Of a stretch of DNA of 64,000 nucleotides, positions 25,403 through 36,700 are shown in pieces (within the stretch, counting starts at the first letter, position 1; the number at the start of each line of letters is the position of its first letter). Source of the DNA: Siphonodentalium dalli (lineage: Eukaryota > Mollusca > Scaphopoda > Gadilida > Siphonodentaliidae); NCBI GenBank assembly GCA_032622095.1, contig CP136064.1, positions 219,434,205 through 219,498,204 on the forward strand. Reading direction: 5' to 3'. The notes beneath the pieces are model-generated. The model was given only the letters and a program-made list of their open reading frames with translations. It was not told where the DNA came from and did no database searches. The translations under genes were made by a program, and so were the position numbers.

Positions 25403-26880
25403 CGATTATTAAGCTATACGTGAGATGAGGAAGATCTCAATGTGCCCTTCCGATAAATACATGACCATTTCGATAAGAAATGAAATTTGTTCACACTCGC
25501 TGAAGCAACCACATTTGAAGCAATGACACTGATTCTGAGTCAGTGCCTCCATTAGTATGTTATATATGCAATGTACCATTGTTGTCGATGTGGAGCCAAT
25601 AGCTTCTATCAACAGAAGACGGCAATGATAACATAGAGTGAATTCTTCCAAACCCTAAATCACCATCGTCGCTTTCATTGACTGGTGTCCAATAATGCAA
25701 AGAAGATGAGATTCAGAAAAGATAGCGCCCGCCTTACAAAATAAGTTCAGATTTTGCATCCTCCGAAAAGTTATCTGATAAGTGATAAACATAAGAATAG
25801 TCATGTCCAGAACGAGAATCCCTCTTGTGCGTCTAACTTAATTATGTAGTTTCTGTTGAACAAGTTCGTAAAGAAGGACCGATTTATTTGTAATATATGA
25901 ACGCGACAACCTTCAGAAATATCAATGGTTCCAACTTGGTGGAAAACTTTACTTGTCTACGTTATGTTACATTTGGACGGGTCATATTCAGACCAGGATA
26001 GCGGCTGCTGTTGCAAGTGTCATTGGTGTTTTAAACGTAAAACCCACGTCATTAATGTATCAATCGGGCTGTATTCAATATTCTTCTTATCCTACAGGCA
26101 ACACGGGCGGGAAAAATATGGCTAATAATCCCTCGACCCCATATCGTCCCGATTGTACAGCCACATATGCATGCGCTCCTTGCACGCTGATCAGTAAACA
26201 CTAAATATAGTTCCTGATTTCGCTCAGCACATTCGCAATGCGAATCAGATTCTGGTCTGGACATAAGTTGTTGCTATATGTCATTTGTGAGATGCAGCGA
26301 CAAATTACACCAAGACTCATGATCCTCATTTTGTTCTTAGCCATTTGCACATCAAACACTACCACAATATAATATCAGGATACTCACTACACACGGTCCG
26401 ATCACGTCGGGCATAATGGGATAACTATAGATGCATCTGAATTTAACTGTAACACATCTGGCGTTAGATATGACGGGTGTGGTGGAATTATAATGCTGAA
26501 ATCATGAACGGCCATAATCAAAATAGGGTATGTTTTCAGAAATCAGCAGGTCCCTACTGCTAGGACAAGCAAATACCTCCCACCCTCCTGACAACCCGCA
26601 AAAGAAAAATATGGCATGTTTTCAGACATCTGACCTGTTGGCATCAGCAGGTCCTTACCCACATTATTTTTGGACTTAGAAAGTTGAGTATGCCATGTAT
26701 AATTGCAATTTGGTTTCAATATGAGCTAAAACTTACATTAGGATACCAAAAGTCCAAAATGTATCAGTTTCCACGATATAACTCCATTCAGTACTCCAAT
26801 CTATATGTTATTTTCTGAATATACAGCCTTCCAGAAGTAATCCTACCTACTCACCAGCATAGAATATATGGGTAATATGA
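25403..26880. other. Stretch with no confirmed gene
   Basis: An 83-codon frame at 25953-26204 is rich in Cys, Ser and Thr and contains an acceptor-like TATCCTACAG near 26097, but no family or exon structure is recognised. Two related short blocks with TCAGCAGGTCC near 26545 and 26645 suggest a small local duplication. Confidence 0.35.
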
Positions 26881-26884
26881 ATGT

Positions 26885-27000
26885 CCCTCTAGCGTGGGAT
26901 AACTGTCCATATTGGGGTACATCGTTTTACAAGAATATTGTTCAGTCACTTCTGGAAGTCACGAGGGCACATGGGTGATACGACACTCCAGTACCATACC
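26885..27000 (+). repeat. Dispersed repeat family E, copy 2
   Basis: It matches 22126-22270 in order and orientation (GTCCATATTGGGGTAC, GTCACGAGGGCACATGGG, ACACTCCAGTACCATA). It is followed directly by the long hairpin at 27042. Confidence 0.6.
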
Positions 27001-27041
27001 ATACAGAGTAACACACAATCGGAATATATAGGAACATATAT

Positions 27042-27220
27042 ATAGGAGATATAGCACAGTAGCAATGTTATATTTTATGCCTCCGAAACATGCCGAGCAT
27101 TGCTCTTTGAACATGCTTGGGACTATACAACACACCAGGCGCCTAGCATGTTCAAAGAGCAATGCTCGGCATGTTTCGGAGGCATAAAATATAACATTGC
27201 TATTTAGCTATACCTCCTAT
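27042..27220. repeat. Long perfect hairpin: 57-bp identical arms, 27-nt loop
   Basis: The left arm 27061-27117 starts AGCAATGTTATATTTTATGC and the right arm 27145-27201 is its exact inverse. Outside this, 27042-27060 and 27202-27220 also pair with mismatches (ATAGGAG against CTCCTAT). Perfect identity over 57 bases implies a recent inverted duplication or active maintenance. The predicted RNA would be a long dsRNA stem. Confidence 0.9.
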
Positions 27221-27307
27221 ATGTACTATCGAGACCTTAAAATGTGCATATAGTGTCCTAAGTGCGACGTCAGAATACAGCGACCATTCGAGCTTCAGTT
27301 TTTGGAG

Positions 27308-27385
27308 TTGCTTCGGTGGCCATGTGGTCGCAATGCGCGCTCGCCGTCATGGGCCGGGGTTCGAATCACACCCAATCCCAAAACA
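27308..27385 (+). repeat. tRNA-derived sequence (SINE head or tRNA pseudogene)
   Basis: An A-box-like TGGCCATGTGG (27317-27327) and a B-box GGTTCGAATCACAC (from 27358) are about 41 bases apart, matching tRNA spacing. GCGCGCTCGCCGTCATGGG lies at the anticodon-arm position. A complete acceptor stem is not evident, so this is more likely a SINE head than a working tRNA. Confidence 0.5.
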
Positions 27386-27589
27386 ATTTGCACTGTCTCA
27401 AAAATTAAATTTGCTTCTAAACATTATAGGAACATAGTTTGACAGTTTTAGGTGATTTACCACATCGCTGGTATATTCGTAGTTGGAAATGCCGCTTAGA
27501 GCCTTGACTTTCCAACCTATCTACTGCTAGGACACAATACATCCCACCGGTAAGCAACTGACAAACCGCAAAAGGAAAATCAACCAGGT

Positions 27590-28730
27590 TTCCATCTCTC
27601 TGTGCGCGAAATATTTGTGTAATATTTTCACTTAAATATACTAGTCGATCGGAATATATATATATTAAATAATAGTGTAGCAGTTTATCAACGGCATTTG
27701 TGTTAGTTAAGCCATTTGGCAAGTAATCGTGTGTTCTTACAAATTACATAATTCCCACTTATATACCCGCCACCATATTGGCAGCCATCTTAGAGTTATT
27801 AGGCCAGTTTTTAAACCAAGACGGAACGAAATTACCGTGTACACTAATTATCTCCGCCCTACTACTTCTTTTCTTTTTTCCATTCCGGGAAGATGAAATG
27901 CATTTTAGATTATCTTTTTGGGGAAAAAATCTAAAATTTATTAAAAATTGGAGTTAGGAGGTACATTATGTAATATTGATACCTTAATGTTCGACTATGT
28001 ATATCGAAACCTATATATAGGATATTGTAATTCAATTGAGTATTTGTCACTAAAAACAAGCATTCTGATTGGCCGAGAGCGGCTAACTTTAGTTTTCGAT
28101 TCACCGACATCGGCCGCTTCAGCGTGCATCAAATCTGAATGTAGCACGGTAAAATTTCATCGGCGCAGAACGGAGTAGCGAGACGAGTCAACCCACCCCA
28201 CAGGAAATTGTAACTGCATGAGCAGTGTTCAATGTAACGCAATGAACAAACCCAACGATTTGTGCACGGTGACAACGGCAAAAGGAAAGTCTCGATTCGT
28301 GTCATTAAAATGACTAAATGATACTTTTTATACAGTTTTTTTTGGCAAATTCCTTGCTAGATTGAATTACAATTGAGATAAACGTACCCTGTTTCGTTGC
28401 AAGCCGACGAGTTCACAATCTGTTTTCATGCTCGAATCCCAGAATGTACAACGAAACAGGGTACGTTTATCTCCTAAATACCGTAGAGGTCCATCAGCGG
28501 GCATTGTGTTTGGCGATTTGGCACACAATCATGCGTTCTATGTGCCTTATACTACAGCCTGGCGCTTCTTAGCTTTAGGGGAGGGTTGATTTTTCTGCTT
28601 TTGATAAAAAACAATGCGACCAACAGCGATAAATGATATACTAGAACGTAGCTAATTGACAAAAGTTTCCTGTGGTATAAAATAATGGGGCATAACCGTC
28701 TTACTTTTGGTTTTATAAGAAACTAGCAGG
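27590..28730. repeat. Right inverted segments of the 22.3-kb repeat, with an inserted block
   Basis: 27590-27960 is inverse to 24590-24900 and 22500-22630. 28565-28725 is inverse to 22314-22495 (TTTAGGGGAGGGTTGATTT, AGGGTTACCCGGCG at the outer side). The two are adjacent on the left side but separated here by ~600 bp holding the hairpin at 28375-28473. Confidence 0.45.
28375..28473. repeat. Hairpin with 25-bp perfect arms and 49-nt loop
   Basis: GAGATAAACGTACCCTGTTT plus CGTTG at 28375-28399 is repeated as an exact inverse at 28449-28473. The arm length and loop are near those of a miRNA precursor, but perfect arms of this length also fit a small TIR remnant. Confidence 0.8.
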
Positions 28731-28840
28731 GTTACCCGGCGTTGCCAAGGTAATGTATGCTGTGGATATTTGTTGGGAATAGAGAATGCTCTTGCTTAAA
28801 GTGTTATACGTTTTCCCATAAATTGTATATTCAAATAGCA

Positions 28841-28849
28841 TCACAAAAC
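28841..28849. repeat. Target-site duplication, left (TCACAAAAC)
   Basis: It is identical to 33729-33737 and directly adjoins the terminal inverted repeat. Confidence 0.9.
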
Positions 28850-31800
28850 AGCAGCGTGAATTTCGTTACTTATTCCTTATTCCTTATTCCTTATTCAAAA
28901 AATTTGGGAAAATGTGGCAAATGACCATGACAACGTCTTAAGTAGGGCGAGACAAAATTTCCTGCGAAAAAAAATTCTGGAAAAAAGTTTTAAAATGCCT
29001 CGAAAATAGGCAAAGTCCGAAAATAAACGGAAATAGTCCGAAACAAGTGCAGGGTCGTAAATGGCCACCTCGGCCGAAAATTTTGGGCCGAAAAGATTTT
29101 GGGTAGAGTCAGAAAAAGTGGGTCGAATCCCAGTTTTCGCTCTGCTCGGTCGGGAAAATTTGGGAAAATGTGGCAAACTGTCACATATTAAAAAATGGCC
29201 ACCTGGGCCGAACTTTTTGGGCCGAAAAGTTTTTGGGTCGAGTCCGAAAAAGTGGGTCAAATAGAAATTCCCGCTTTGCTCGGTCAGGAAAATTTGGGAA
29301 AATGTGGCAAATGACCATGGCAACGTCTTAAGTAGGGCGAGACAAAATTTCCTGCGAAAAAAAATTCTGGAAAAAAGTTTTAAAATGCCTCGAAAATAGG
29401 CAAAGTCCGAAAATAAACGGAAATAGTCCGAAACAAGTGCAGGGTCGTAAATGGCCACCTCGGCCGAAAATTTGGGCCGAAAAGATTTTGGGTAGAGTCA
29501 GAAAAAGTGGGTCGAATCCCAGTTTTCGCTCTGCTCGGTCGGGAAAATTTGGGAAAATGTGGCAAACTGTCACATATTAAAAAATGGCCACCTGGGCCGA
29601 ACTTTTTGGGCCGAAAAGTTTTTGGGTTGAGTCCGAAAAAGTGGGTCAAATAGAAATTCCCGCTTTGCTCGGTCAGGAAAATTTGGGAAAATGTGGCAAA
29701 TGACCATGGCAACGTCTTAAGTAGGGCGAGACAAAATTTTCTGCGAAAAAAAATTCTGGAAAAAAGTTTTAAAATGCCTCGAAAATAGGCAAAGTCCGAA
29801 AATAAACGGAAATAGTCCGAAACAAGTGCAGGGTCATAAATGGCCACCTCGGCCGAAAATTTGGGCCGAAAAGATTTTGGGTAGAGTCAGAAAAAGTGGG
29901 TCGAATCCCAGTTTTCGCTCTGCTCGGTCGGGAAAATTTGGGAAAATGTGGCAAACTGTCACATATTAAAAAATGGCCACCTGGGCCGAACTTTTTGGCC
30001 GAAAAGTTTTTGGGTCGAGTCCGAAAAAGTGGGTCAAATAGAAATTCCCGCTTTGCTCGGTCAGGAAAATTTGGGAAAATGTGGCAAATGACCATGGCAA
30101 CGTCTTAAGTAGGGCGAGACAAAATTTCCTGCGAAAAAAAATTCTGGAAAAAAGTTTTAAAATGCTTCGAAAATAGGCAAACAGTTTACCCGTTCGAGCT
30201 GTTGCAAATACTCCACGCGGGATACGGCTAAGTAGCACATATTGGACCACTGGAGGTAGTCGTCGATGATCCAGACATTCTGAGGGTCGTGGACCGTAAG
30301 TCTCTGGCTCGAGTGGACGGTGAAAGCATAGCCCAGGCGCCAATCATCGGTTTTAATAGCACACTCGGCGGCCTCGATATAGACCGCAACGACGTCATTG
30401 AGAACAAGCTCTTCTCTGTGCGACGGATCGCCAGTGCCTGGGATTGCGACGTCAATGTCCTGCTTTCGGCTGTCCTTGGGTGGTAAAGGATAGACACTGG
30501 GTTATCTAGGAAATGCTCCTTATGGCGTCGGAGCAACAGCTCATGTGTCTGGTCGCGGACCTCTGGCGGCTGGTGATGATTAGGTCACCGGGCCTCCACT
30601 GCTCATCAAATCGGTCACCCAGTCAGCTCGGGAGAGCCTTCCGCATTTCCTGGCATTGGACTTTGTCACTATGAAGGCGTATACGCTTTTTCAGGGCTTT
30701 GATGGCTTCATCTTTTGCTCTGTTGTCGACACCAAACTCTTCGTAGTAGTCTGCCTTTTTTGCAACCAATGGCGAGGCATTTCACCTGCAATCTGTGGCG
30801 GCTGTCCTTGATCCCCGCAGCAAATTACATGGACGCCATGTTGGTCACGTCAGTTTGAGAAAATCTCCAGGATAGGCCGGGGCACAGCGCAGACCTCGCC
30901 CCAGATGATGGCGCGCGTGATGAACTTCTGCCCCATGCGGTCGGGCATCCAGTCATTCTGACCACTCCATCGGAAGAAGCTGTGATATGTCTGTGCTTTG
31001 ACCCCACGGGCCCACATTTCTTTCGCGAGGCAATGGGTCGGGGTAATTACGGGGGTCTCTTACACGGAAGAGCTCAATCGCTCTTGTGGTCTTGCAACTG
31101 CCCCCCTCCATCATTAAGGTAGCTCAGCCGGTGCCGGGTTAGTTCGTCATTGTAGCTGGGCGCCGTTGATTCCGCCATCGCTTTGGCTTGGCTACAGTAT
31201 TCTGGCTTGGAGAAGAAATCGGCGTGTTCCTGCGGCATGTACAACTGCTCTCCCTTGTCGTGCCACTGAGCGGCATGAACCCTGTCTCGGGCCGGTGGCC
31301 TGATAGTTAGCTCGTATAGTGACTCCTGAGACAGTTGCGGCAGTATCCCGGGAGATACTCCACCTGTGGCACGTACGCCTAGACACAGTCAAGTTTCTGC
31401 AACGCGGTCTTCTGGACGTAAATGCTATCAGTGGCCACCCGGACAGCCTAATCGGGTTCAAATCTTGCCAGCATAGCGAGGAGGTTGATGTGGGCATATG
31501 TCAGCATTGATGCCCTCACGTGGGTGTACTGGGGCTGCGAGCCATCGTAGTATGTGAGAACGTGAGAACCATTGGGGTGCGCCAACCAGACTGCCGCTTT
31601 TGCGGGTGTCACTTACCAAGAAGTCAAGCTCTCCCTGGTCGACCACAAGCCTCTGTGTCAGTCTTTTGTCGTCGATCTTGCTGCCCTGTGTGAATTGCCA
31701 CTTTTTCTGACTCGACCCAAAAACTTTTCGGCCCAAAAAGTTCGGCCCAGGTGGCCATTTATGACCCTGCACTTGTTTCGGACTATTTCCGTTTATTTTC

Positions 31801-33728
31801 GGACTTTGCCTATTTTCGAGGCATTTTAAAACTTTTTTCCAGAATTTTTTCGCAGGAAATTTTGTCTCGCCCTACTTAAGACGTTGCCATGGTCATTTGC
31901 CACATTTTCCCAAATTTTCCTGACTGAGCAAAGCGGGAATTTCTATTTGACCCACTTTTTCGGACTCGACCCAAAACATTTTTTAATATGTGACAGTTTG
32001 CCACATTTTCCGAAATTTCCCCGACCGAGCAGAGCGAAAACTGTGATTCGACCCACTTTTTCGGACTCGACCCAAAATCTTTTCGGCCCAAAATTTTCGG
32101 CCGAGGTGGCCATTTATGACACCGCACTTGTTTCGGACTATTTCCGTTTATTTTCGGACTTTGCCTATTTTCGAGGCATTTAAAAACTTTTTTCCAGAAT
32201 TTTTTTTCGTAGGAAATTTTGCCCTACTTAAGACGTTGCCATGGTCATTTGCCACATTTTCCTAAATTTTCCTGACCGAGCAAAGCGGGAATTTCTATTT
32301 GACCCACTTTTTCGGACTCGACCCAAAAACTTTTCGGCCCAAAAAGTTCGGCCCAGGTGGCCATTTTTTAATATGTGACAGCTTGCCACATTTTCCGAAA
32401 TTTTTCCCGACCGAGCAGAGCGAAAACTGGGATTCAACCCACTTTTTCTGACTCGACCCAAAATCTTTTCGGCCCAAAATTTTCGGCCGAGGTGGCCATT
32501 TATGACCCTGCACTTGTTTCGGACTATTTCCGTTTATTTTCGGACTTTGCCTATTTTCGAGGCATTTTATAAAAAAAATTCCAGATTTTTTTTTTGCAGG
32601 AAATTTTGTCTCGCCCTACTTAAGACGTTGCCATGGTCATTTGCCACATTTTCCTGACCGAGCAAAGCGGGAATTTCTATTTGACCCACTTTTTCGGACT
32701 CGACCCAAAAACTTTTCCGCCCAAAAAGTTCGGCCCAGGTGGCCATTTTTTAATATGTGACAGTTTGCCACATTTTCCGAAATTTTCCCGACCGAGCAGA
32801 GCGAAAACTGGGATTCGACCCACTTTTTCGGACTCGACCCAAAAACTTTTCGGCCCAAAAAGTTCGGCCCAAGTGGCCATTTATGACCCTGCACTTGTTT
32901 CGGACTATTTCCGTTTATTTTCGGACTTTGCCTATTTTCGAGGCATTTTAAAACTTTTTTCCAGAATTGTTTTTCGCAGGAAATTTTGTCTCGCCCTACT
33001 TAAGACGTTGCCATGGTCATTTGCCACATTTTCCCAAATTTTCCTGACCGAGCAAAGCGAAAACTGGGATTCAACCCACTTTTTCTGACTCGACCCAAAA
33101 TCTTTTCGGCCCAAAATTTTCGGCCGAGGTGGCCATTTATGACCCTGCACTTGTTTCGGACTATTTCCGTTTATTTTCGGACTTTGCCTATTTTCGAGGC
33201 ATTTTATAAAAAAAATTCCAGAATTTTTTTTCGCAGGAAATTTTGTCTCGCCCTACTTAAGACGTTGCCATGGTCATTTGCCACATTTTCCTGACCGAGC
33301 AAAGCGGGAATTTCTATTTGACCCACTTTTTCGGACTCGACCCAAAAACTTTTCCGCCCAAAAAGTTCGGCCCAGGTGGCCATTTTTTAATATGTGACAG
33401 TTTGCCACATTTTCCGAAATTTTCCCGACCGAGCAGAGCGAAAACTGGGATTCGACCCACTTTTTCGGACTCGACCCAAAAACTTTTCGGCCCAAAAAGT
33501 TCGGCCCAAGTGGCCATTTATGACCCTGCACTTGTTTCGGACTATTTCCGTTTATTTTCGGACTTTGCCTATTTTCGAGGCATTTTAAAACTTTTTTCCA
33601 GAATTTTTTTTCGCAGGAAATTTTGTCTCGCCCTACTTAAGACGTTGCCATGGTCATTTGCCACATTTTCCCAAATTTTTTGAATAAGGAATAAGGAATA
33701 AGGAATAAGTAATGAAATTCACGCTGCT
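28850..33728. mobile_element. 4.9-kb foldback transposon with 9-bp target-site duplication
   Basis: The ends are AGCAGCGTGAATTTCGTTAC and its inverse (one mismatch), followed inward by CTTATTCCTTATTCC repeats. The element is flanked by TCACAAAAC on both sides. The left arm (to about 30180) consists of about 3.3 tandem ~389-bp units starting at AATTTGGGAAAATGTGGC. The right arm (from about 31700) holds five or six inverted units of variable length. The centre is GC-richer and coding-like. A 9-bp TSD with long, internally repetitive inverted arms matches foldback or Mutator-type elements (known from other animals). ORFs in the arms (RIFFRRKFCLALLKTLPWSF type) are repeat artefacts. Confidence 0.9.
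30178..31770 (-). pseudogene. Broken gene fragment: family-B DNA polymerase C-terminus plus SF1 helicase
   Basis: On the minus strand, reading from about 31700 down, TYAHINLLAMLARF is followed by a stop and then ATDSIYVQKTAL (31415-31432), which fits polymerase family-B motif C (normally DTDS). Next comes GGSCKTTRAIELF (31086-31106), a Walker A with the last Gly changed to Cys. After frame changes come VITPTHCLAKEMW (motif Ia), a motif-II-like IIWGEV, CCGDQGQPPQIAGE (motif III, about 30795-30816), YAFTVHSSQRLTV (motif V, about 30291-30320, the usual Gly being Arg) and YLAVSRVEY (motif VI, about 30211-30233). Several stops and frameshifts make it dead. GC content and codon use differ sharply from the AT-rich arms. 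Polymerase-helicase combinations occur in viruses and large mobile elements; which source applies here is not determined. No complete sequence is present. Confidence 0.75.
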
Positions 33729-33737
33729 TCACAAAAC
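33729..33737. repeat. Target-site duplication, right (TCACAAAAC)
   Basis: It is identical to 28841-28849. The pair fixes the borders of the foldback element to the base. Confidence 0.9.
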
Positions 33738-34630
33738 ATGATTATTGCAGTCATGGAATATAAGTAGTGGCTCACCTTGTCAATTTTCATTCTGTTTATC
33801 GCGATTAATCCGTTCCACCAATAATGAAGTATTTATTTATTTACAACTGCGTATACAATAGACGTTATAATATGATACATGAACATCATAAACACATTAG
33901 TTCGATAAAAGATGATAAATGGGTTTTTACATATTGAGATGTATCAATCAATCTAGTGGGTTGGACTAAGATCTCGAGGACACCTGGCTATCATATCTCC
34001 ATGAATATACAGATGTTTCAAAGAAATTTCCAGGTGCTCCTCTGTTCATTGTGCTATATATTGGCTAAATATTCTTAGTTTAAACGAAATGTTGCTGCGT
34101 AAATATATCAGCTACATGTGCCTGGCACAGAGTGAGATTTTGAGTTGTTTATGTCAGTCGATGAGTCTGTTCTAAAACCCTTGTCAGATGTCAGTATTGG
34201 TAGGATCCTGAAAAGTCTTGTGCTACTAACTGCATTTTCTTGTATATCAGAAGAAACTATATTTGACTGCACACTGTGACCACTATTTTTGAACAGGCCT
34301 TCCATATCTCTTGACAAATTGTAACTTTTTGTGGAAACTGTATTGAATGGAACAGACTAAATTTTGTTATTATATATATGCAATCCTCTGACGGTTCGAG
34401 GTCTCTCAGTTTGCACGAATATATGTATCTCTTCAATAGAATGATAAATATACGTTTATCACATAATTAACCCACAAAACCAGCTTCATAATTATTGGTA
34501 AGACACACGTGTAATATTAGCGCGTGCGATGACGTCACGCCATAATTTAAATGACTTGCGATCGCTGAAGTTTATGATTGTTGTTTTCGATGAATACTTC
34601 GCGTTGCTTCGCGTTTATTTGATCATGTGA
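33738..34630. other. Stretch with no supported feature
   Basis: AT-rich unique-looking DNA follows the foldback element. No exon, TIR or RNA gene was recognised. Confidence 0.4.
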
Positions 34631-34638
34631 TAAAAGGT

Positions 34639-34778
34639 ATCTCAAACTCGTTCTATTTTATACGTAATTTATCAACCTCGTCCAATAAATTCTTTTGAGC
34701 CTCGGTAAACCTCGGCTCAAATCGAATTTAGTGAACTCGGTTGATAATTCCGTATAAAATAGAAACTCATGTGAGATC
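34639..34778. repeat. Imperfect hairpin, ~65-bp arms
   Basis: The left arm contains TCTATTTTATACG, TTATCAACC and TTTTGAGCC. The right arm contains GGCTCAAA, GGTTGATAA and CGTATAAAATAGA in mirror order. The loop is about CTCGGTAAACCTCGG. It looks like a small MITE. Confidence 0.65.
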
Positions 34779-34984
34779 CTCTATTTAATGCTTCTTCTAG
34801 TCATCTCTTTTTGCTAGCTCATTGTGTGAATGCCTTGATTGCCATTCCCATATAAATATGACTGTTAAGAAGATATAATTGTTCAAGTGACTTATGTGGG
34901 TCACCATATGTCGGGATTGTGAAATGTGAACGCCCAACTACTTAAAATGATATGGAGATGGCCTGGTGACTGTATATAACTTAT

Positions 34985-36700
34985 ATGTGGATATCGGCGA
35001 AGGGCAATCTTATCAATGATAGTGCATATCCGCTCGCCATCCGTGACGCAAACGACACCAAATGTGATTTAATTCATGGTATATCATTAGAGAAAAACGT
35101 GTATGAATTTGGTGGAATTTGGTTTATTAAATCAATTGTTGATGCAACGCTGACTCGAACAACGCCATATTGCGAAGGTAATTATGTATTCGTTTGGTGG
35201 AAATCAGCGACAAAACTATTTCACCATATTTTTTTAATTTCCCCTCCCACCAACAGCGTCATTTTAGAAAATTTTAACCCGCACCATTATCTTCCTTGTA
35301 AAAAGTTACCCCTCTTAGAACGCCTTGGTGCCATCTCGATTGTACCGCGTGAAGTTATATATAGAACGCACACAGACAGACAAAAAGACAGACAGACAGC
35401 ACGATTTTATTTCTTGTATCATTTGAGAAGAACGTGTCTGAATTTGATGGTAATTGGTACTAAAAATATTTTGTATCAGTTTTGGTGACCCTCCCGTCCC
35501 TATTTCAGACTCAAGCTGCACACACTGAGACTCATTAGAGATTAGAAATGCATATATATGAAATTGGTGAAAATTGGCGAGTATACAAATTCGTATCAAA
35601 TTTAAGGTCCCCATATCTCTCACCCATAGGGCACCAATCTGGTGTATCTAAACCACACAATAAGATTCCTCGTATCACGGAGAAGAATATGTATCAATCT
35701 GGTGGAAATCGGCACTAAACATATAGATATAATTTTTTGTATCCCTCTCATCTCTATACACCATTGACTCGAATGGCCCCACTTGTGACATCCTCAAAAC
35801 ACACGATTACACTCCTGATATCATGGAGATGATTGTTTATAAGTTGATAATCGGCGACTAAACAATTGTTTTATCAAATTTGGCGCAAATCCCTCCCCTC
35901 TCAATCTCTCACCCAAACAGCACCACTATGGCGTCTTTAAATCACGATATTAGATTCCTCTTATCATGGATAAGAACGTGTATCAATTTGGTGCCCCTGT
36001 CCCTTTCAATGCAACCCTGACTCGAATGAGGCCACATTTGACAGATAAAAGCCATACCATGGGGATGATTTTGTATAAGTGTGGTGGCAATCGGCGACTT
36101 ATTATCAAATTTAGTGCCAACCCCCTCCCAATCTCTCATCCAAAAACAACAATTTGGCGTTGTTAAATCGCACAATTAGATTCCTTGTATCATGAAGAAG
36201 AATATATATCAATTTGGTGGAAATCGGCGCTAAAATTAGTTTGATCAATTTGGTGCCCCTCTCCCCTTCCGTTCACCCCTGACTCAAACGACGCCACTTT
36301 TGACATAATTATTTAAACCACACCGTTGGATTCTTCATATCATGGGGATGATTATATGTAAGTTTCGAGGCAATCGGAGACAGAACAAAAATCTGCCCCC
36401 CCCCCCTTCCGGGCACCCCTGACGCGAACGGCGCGACTTTTGCCATATTTAAACCACGCCATTAGATTCCTCATATTATGGGGGTGATTTTATATAAGTT
36501 TGGTGGCAATCGGCGACAAATTTTTGTTCTGCCCCCCCCCCCCCTCCCCCTTTTCTGCCCCTGACAACAACGGCGTCACCATTATCTTTCTCGTACAAAG
36601 TTACTCCCAGTAGACCCATTTGGCATCATCTAGATGGTCCCCTGTGAATTTCTATAGAACACAGACAGACAGACAGACATTCGCAAATATAGATATAGAC
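34985..36700. repeat. Array of diverged ~140-190-bp repeats ending in (ACAG)n
   Basis: Blocks such as TTTGGTGGCAATCGGCGAC, CCTGACTCGAACGGCG, AAACCACACAATTAGATTCC and TATCATGGAGATGAT recur in order about nine times with drift. (CAGA)n stretches lie at about 35370-35400 and 36660-36680, preceded in both places by TATAGAACGCACAC or TATAGAACACAGAC. The 167-codon frame at 34985 and similar ORFs come from these units; poly-C tracts sit at 36398 and 36534. Confidence 0.65.

Noticed and set aside
27308-27385. Functional tRNA gene
   Set aside because: A and B boxes are present but a full acceptor stem and clean cloverleaf could not be drawn; a SINE head is more likely.
29380-29847. Long ORFs in the arms of the 28.85-kb foldback (RRKFCLALLKTLPWSF type) on both strands
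   Set aside because: They repeat with every 389-bp unit, occur in both orientations and have no family features; they are repeat artefacts.
34985-35488. 167-codon ORF
   Set aside because: It overlaps diverged tandem repeats and a CAGA microsatellite (TDRQKDRQTARF), so it is not a gene.
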